A DNA stretch of 6,910 nt. Source: Candidatus Heimdallarchaeota archaeon (GTDB lineage: Archaea > Asgardarchaeota > Heimdallarchaeia > Heimdallarchaeales > Kariarchaeaceae). Below are positions 5,789 through 6,910 of the stretch, in pieces. The translations under genes were made by a program, and so were the position numbers. The stretch is from NCBI GenBank assembly GCA_021399405.1, contig JAAFKL010000045.1, positions 1 through 6,910 of the forward strand, given 5' to 3'. The stretch's first letter is position 1, and each line of letters starts with the position of its first letter. The notes under the pieces are model-generated. The model searched no databases. It had not been told where the DNA came from and was given only the letters and a program-made list of their open reading frames with translations.

Positions 5789-5820
5789 TTTAATTTAGGG
5801 AAAATGGACTGAAAAATTAG
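5784..5820. repeat. Inverted repeat between divergent promoters
   Basis: CTAATTTT (5784-5791) and AAAATTAG (5813-5820) are perfect 8-bp inverted arms about 21 bp apart. They lie between the TATA boxes of the MscS operon and the hydrolase, and the left arm overlaps the shared 11-bp word. They might be two half-sites for one regulator; AT-richness makes chance possible. Confidence 0.25.
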
Positions 5821-5885
5821 AGTGGGTAATCTGCCACTTAACCAAATTATTAGTGAAATTTGATCAGATGATTTGGATACTTTTT

Positions 5886-5895
5886 TCTAAAATAA
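5886..5895 (+). promoter_or_regulatory. Probable TATA box of the hydrolase gene
   Basis: TCTAAAATAA is centred about 25 nt upstream of the TTG at 5915, the same spacing as the other leaderless genes here. It supports TTG as the true start. Confidence 0.45.
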
Positions 5896-5914
5896 TATTA
5901 AGAGAGAATTAATC

Positions 5915-6778
5915 TTGATTGGAGAAATACTTGCCTACATCATCTTTGGATATATATTGCTCATAATAATCATTGGTGAGCTCTATTTTTCCTTCACCAG
6001 ACATCGTAGATATCCAATAAATCCAGAAAAATTTGCTGCAAAACTTGAATTAAAAAATAAAGAGGGCCAAAAAATTGTTGGTTGGTTTAGAACGAAGAGA
6101 CACAACAAAGCGAAAATTGCCATTGTTGTCCACGGGCATTTTGACAATGCAGGTATGATGTTTGAAAGATATGCGGAAATTTTCACCAGTAACAATTGGG
6201 ATGTATTAGCCATTGATTTGCGAAATCATGGTATGTCAGATAACATTAGGCCAATAACCTATGGCTCTCTGGAATTTAGGGATGTGTTATGTGCCATGAA
6301 TTGGGTATTCGAGAAAAAGGAATGGCACAAAGTGGTTGTTTTTGGTACCAGCATGGGATCGATTTCCTCCCTACTAGCAGTAGCCAACACAGATCACAAA
6401 ATTGATGGATTGATACTAGATTCTCCTTTCGTGTCAGTTGATACGACCTTCAAATTGAACATGAAGAAACACCATTTACCAATAAGTTTGTTCTTTAGAC
6501 CACTCTATCGTTATCTTGAGTTCAGATACAAGAGATACGGTTTCTCCTTGGAATATTTCCCAGACATAATGGAAAATATAGGTCAAGCATATGAGAAAAC
6601 AAAAATGTTCATTGCAAGGGGTGTGGATGACAAGGAAGTTTCAATAGAGGATTTTGAGGGAATAAAGGAAATCACGCCTGATGCAACGCATATGAGTGTA
6701 CCAGAAATGGAACATAGTAGACTTTACAAATCCAAACTGTTCTGTGCAGAGCTAACTAGCTGGATCTCAACTATTTAA
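5915..6778 (+). CDS. Membrane-anchored alpha/beta-fold serine hydrolase
   Basis: A 287-residue protein. Residues 4-24 form one hydrophobic helix followed by a basic stretch (RHRRYP), an N-terminal membrane anchor with the enzyme probably on the cytosolic side. The alpha/beta hydrolase core shows the oxyanion-hole HG (VVHGHFDNA, His73-Gly74), the LRNHGMSD strand turn (102-109), the nucleophile elbow G-T-S-M-G with Ser146, the DSPF strand end (169-172), a probable acid at Asp238/Asp239 and a His at 267 in MEHSRL. It resembles the Bem46/ABHD13/YqkD-like group, whose members hydrolyse esters or thioesters; the substrate here is unknown. The reading frame is closed by a TAA at 5888-5890 and the next in-frame ATG is near residue 80, inside the core. 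TTG at 5915 is therefore the best start, supported by a TATA-like box 25 nt upstream. It is transcribed divergently from the channel operon and ends 13 nt from a convergent gene. Confidence 0.88.
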   Translation: MIGEILAYIIFGYILLIIIIGELYFSFTRHRRYPINPEKFAAKLELKNKEGQKIVGWFRTKRHNKAKIAIVVHGHFDNAGMMFERYAEIFTSNNWDVLAIDLRNHGMSDNIRPITYGSLEFRDVLCAMNWVFEKKEWHKVVVFGTSMGSISSLLAVANTDHKIDGLILDSPFVSVDTTFKLNMKKHHLPISLFFRPLYRYLEFRYKRYGFSLEYFPDIMENIGQAYEKTKMFIARGVDDKEVSIEDFEGIKEITPDATHMSVPEMEHSRLYKSKLFCAELTSWISTI

Positions 6779-6791
6779 TCTTGTTTATTAT

Positions 6792-6910
6792 CTATTCTTC
6801 CTCTTCTTCATCCTCTTCCTCATAGTCAAACACATAACTAAGTATCATATCAGCATCAAATTCGGTGATGCCTTCTATGGCCATCAATCCTTCCTTGTCC
6901 AGATTCTCCA
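6792..6910 (-). CDS. C-terminal end of an unidentified protein with helix-hairpin-helix-like segment and acidic tail
   Basis: An open minus-strand frame enters from the right edge and stops at TAG (6792-6794), giving the last 38 residues. They include ENLDKEGLMAIEGITEFDAD, which follows the pattern of a helix-hairpin-helix (L..I.GI....A..IL), as found in DNA- or RNA-binding proteins and NusA-type repeats. The protein then ends in DYEEEDEEEEE. Such acidic tails occur in nucleic-acid-associated and chaperone-like proteins. The rest of the gene is outside the window, so no product can be named. It converges on the hydrolase gene with a 13-nt gap. The pyrimidine-rich plus strand encoding the acidic tail could also help end hydrolase transcription. 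Confidence 0.6.
   Translation of the reverse strand, partial: ENLDKEGLMAIEGITEFDADMILSYVFDYEEEDEEEEE

Overview
This AT-rich window looks archaeal, most likely from an Asgard-type archaeon (Heimdallarchaeia-like or Lokiarchaeia-like). The sequence shows TATA-like boxes centred about 25 nt upstream of start codons, with no ribosome-binding site in front of the first genes (leaderless transcripts). A strong Shine-Dalgarno occurs only at an internal operon gene. The long 40-residue TPR array, followed by a further helical block and a histidine-kinase core, resembles Asgard TPR proteins I know. That family-level placement is from memory and has not been searched. There is no ribosomal RNA, no clear tRNA, no CRISPR array and no intact mobile element.

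Layout. At 1-481 (minus) is the N-terminal part of a GNAT-fold acetyltransferase that runs off the window. At 604-3216 (minus) is an 870-residue soluble TPR histidine kinase with no response regulator beside it. An 812-nt gap follows at 3217-4028. It holds the kinase promoter, a probable 37-residue membrane microprotein (3421-3534, minus) with its own TATA box and a Shine-Dalgarno placed in a hairpin loop, a foldable segment at 3801-3887, and possible decayed coding sequence at 3740-3948. At 4029-5717 (minus) two paralogous MscS-type channels abut with zero spacing. The first has a leaderless promoter and the second has a strong Shine-Dalgarno lying inside the end of the first. At 5915-6778 (plus) is a membrane-anchored alpha/beta hydrolase read divergently from the channels, probably from a TTG start. 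At 6792-6910 (minus) is the C-terminal end of another gene, with a helix-hairpin-helix-like segment and a very acidic tail, converging on the hydrolase.

How it may fit together (inference). The channel pair, the TPR kinase and the hydrolase are plausible parts of envelope or stress sensing, but no complete pathway is visible. The most concrete hint of shared control is an identical 11-bp word, ATTAGATTAAA, ending exactly 60 nt before the start codons of both the kinase and the first channel gene. The least explained part is the 3217-4028 gap.
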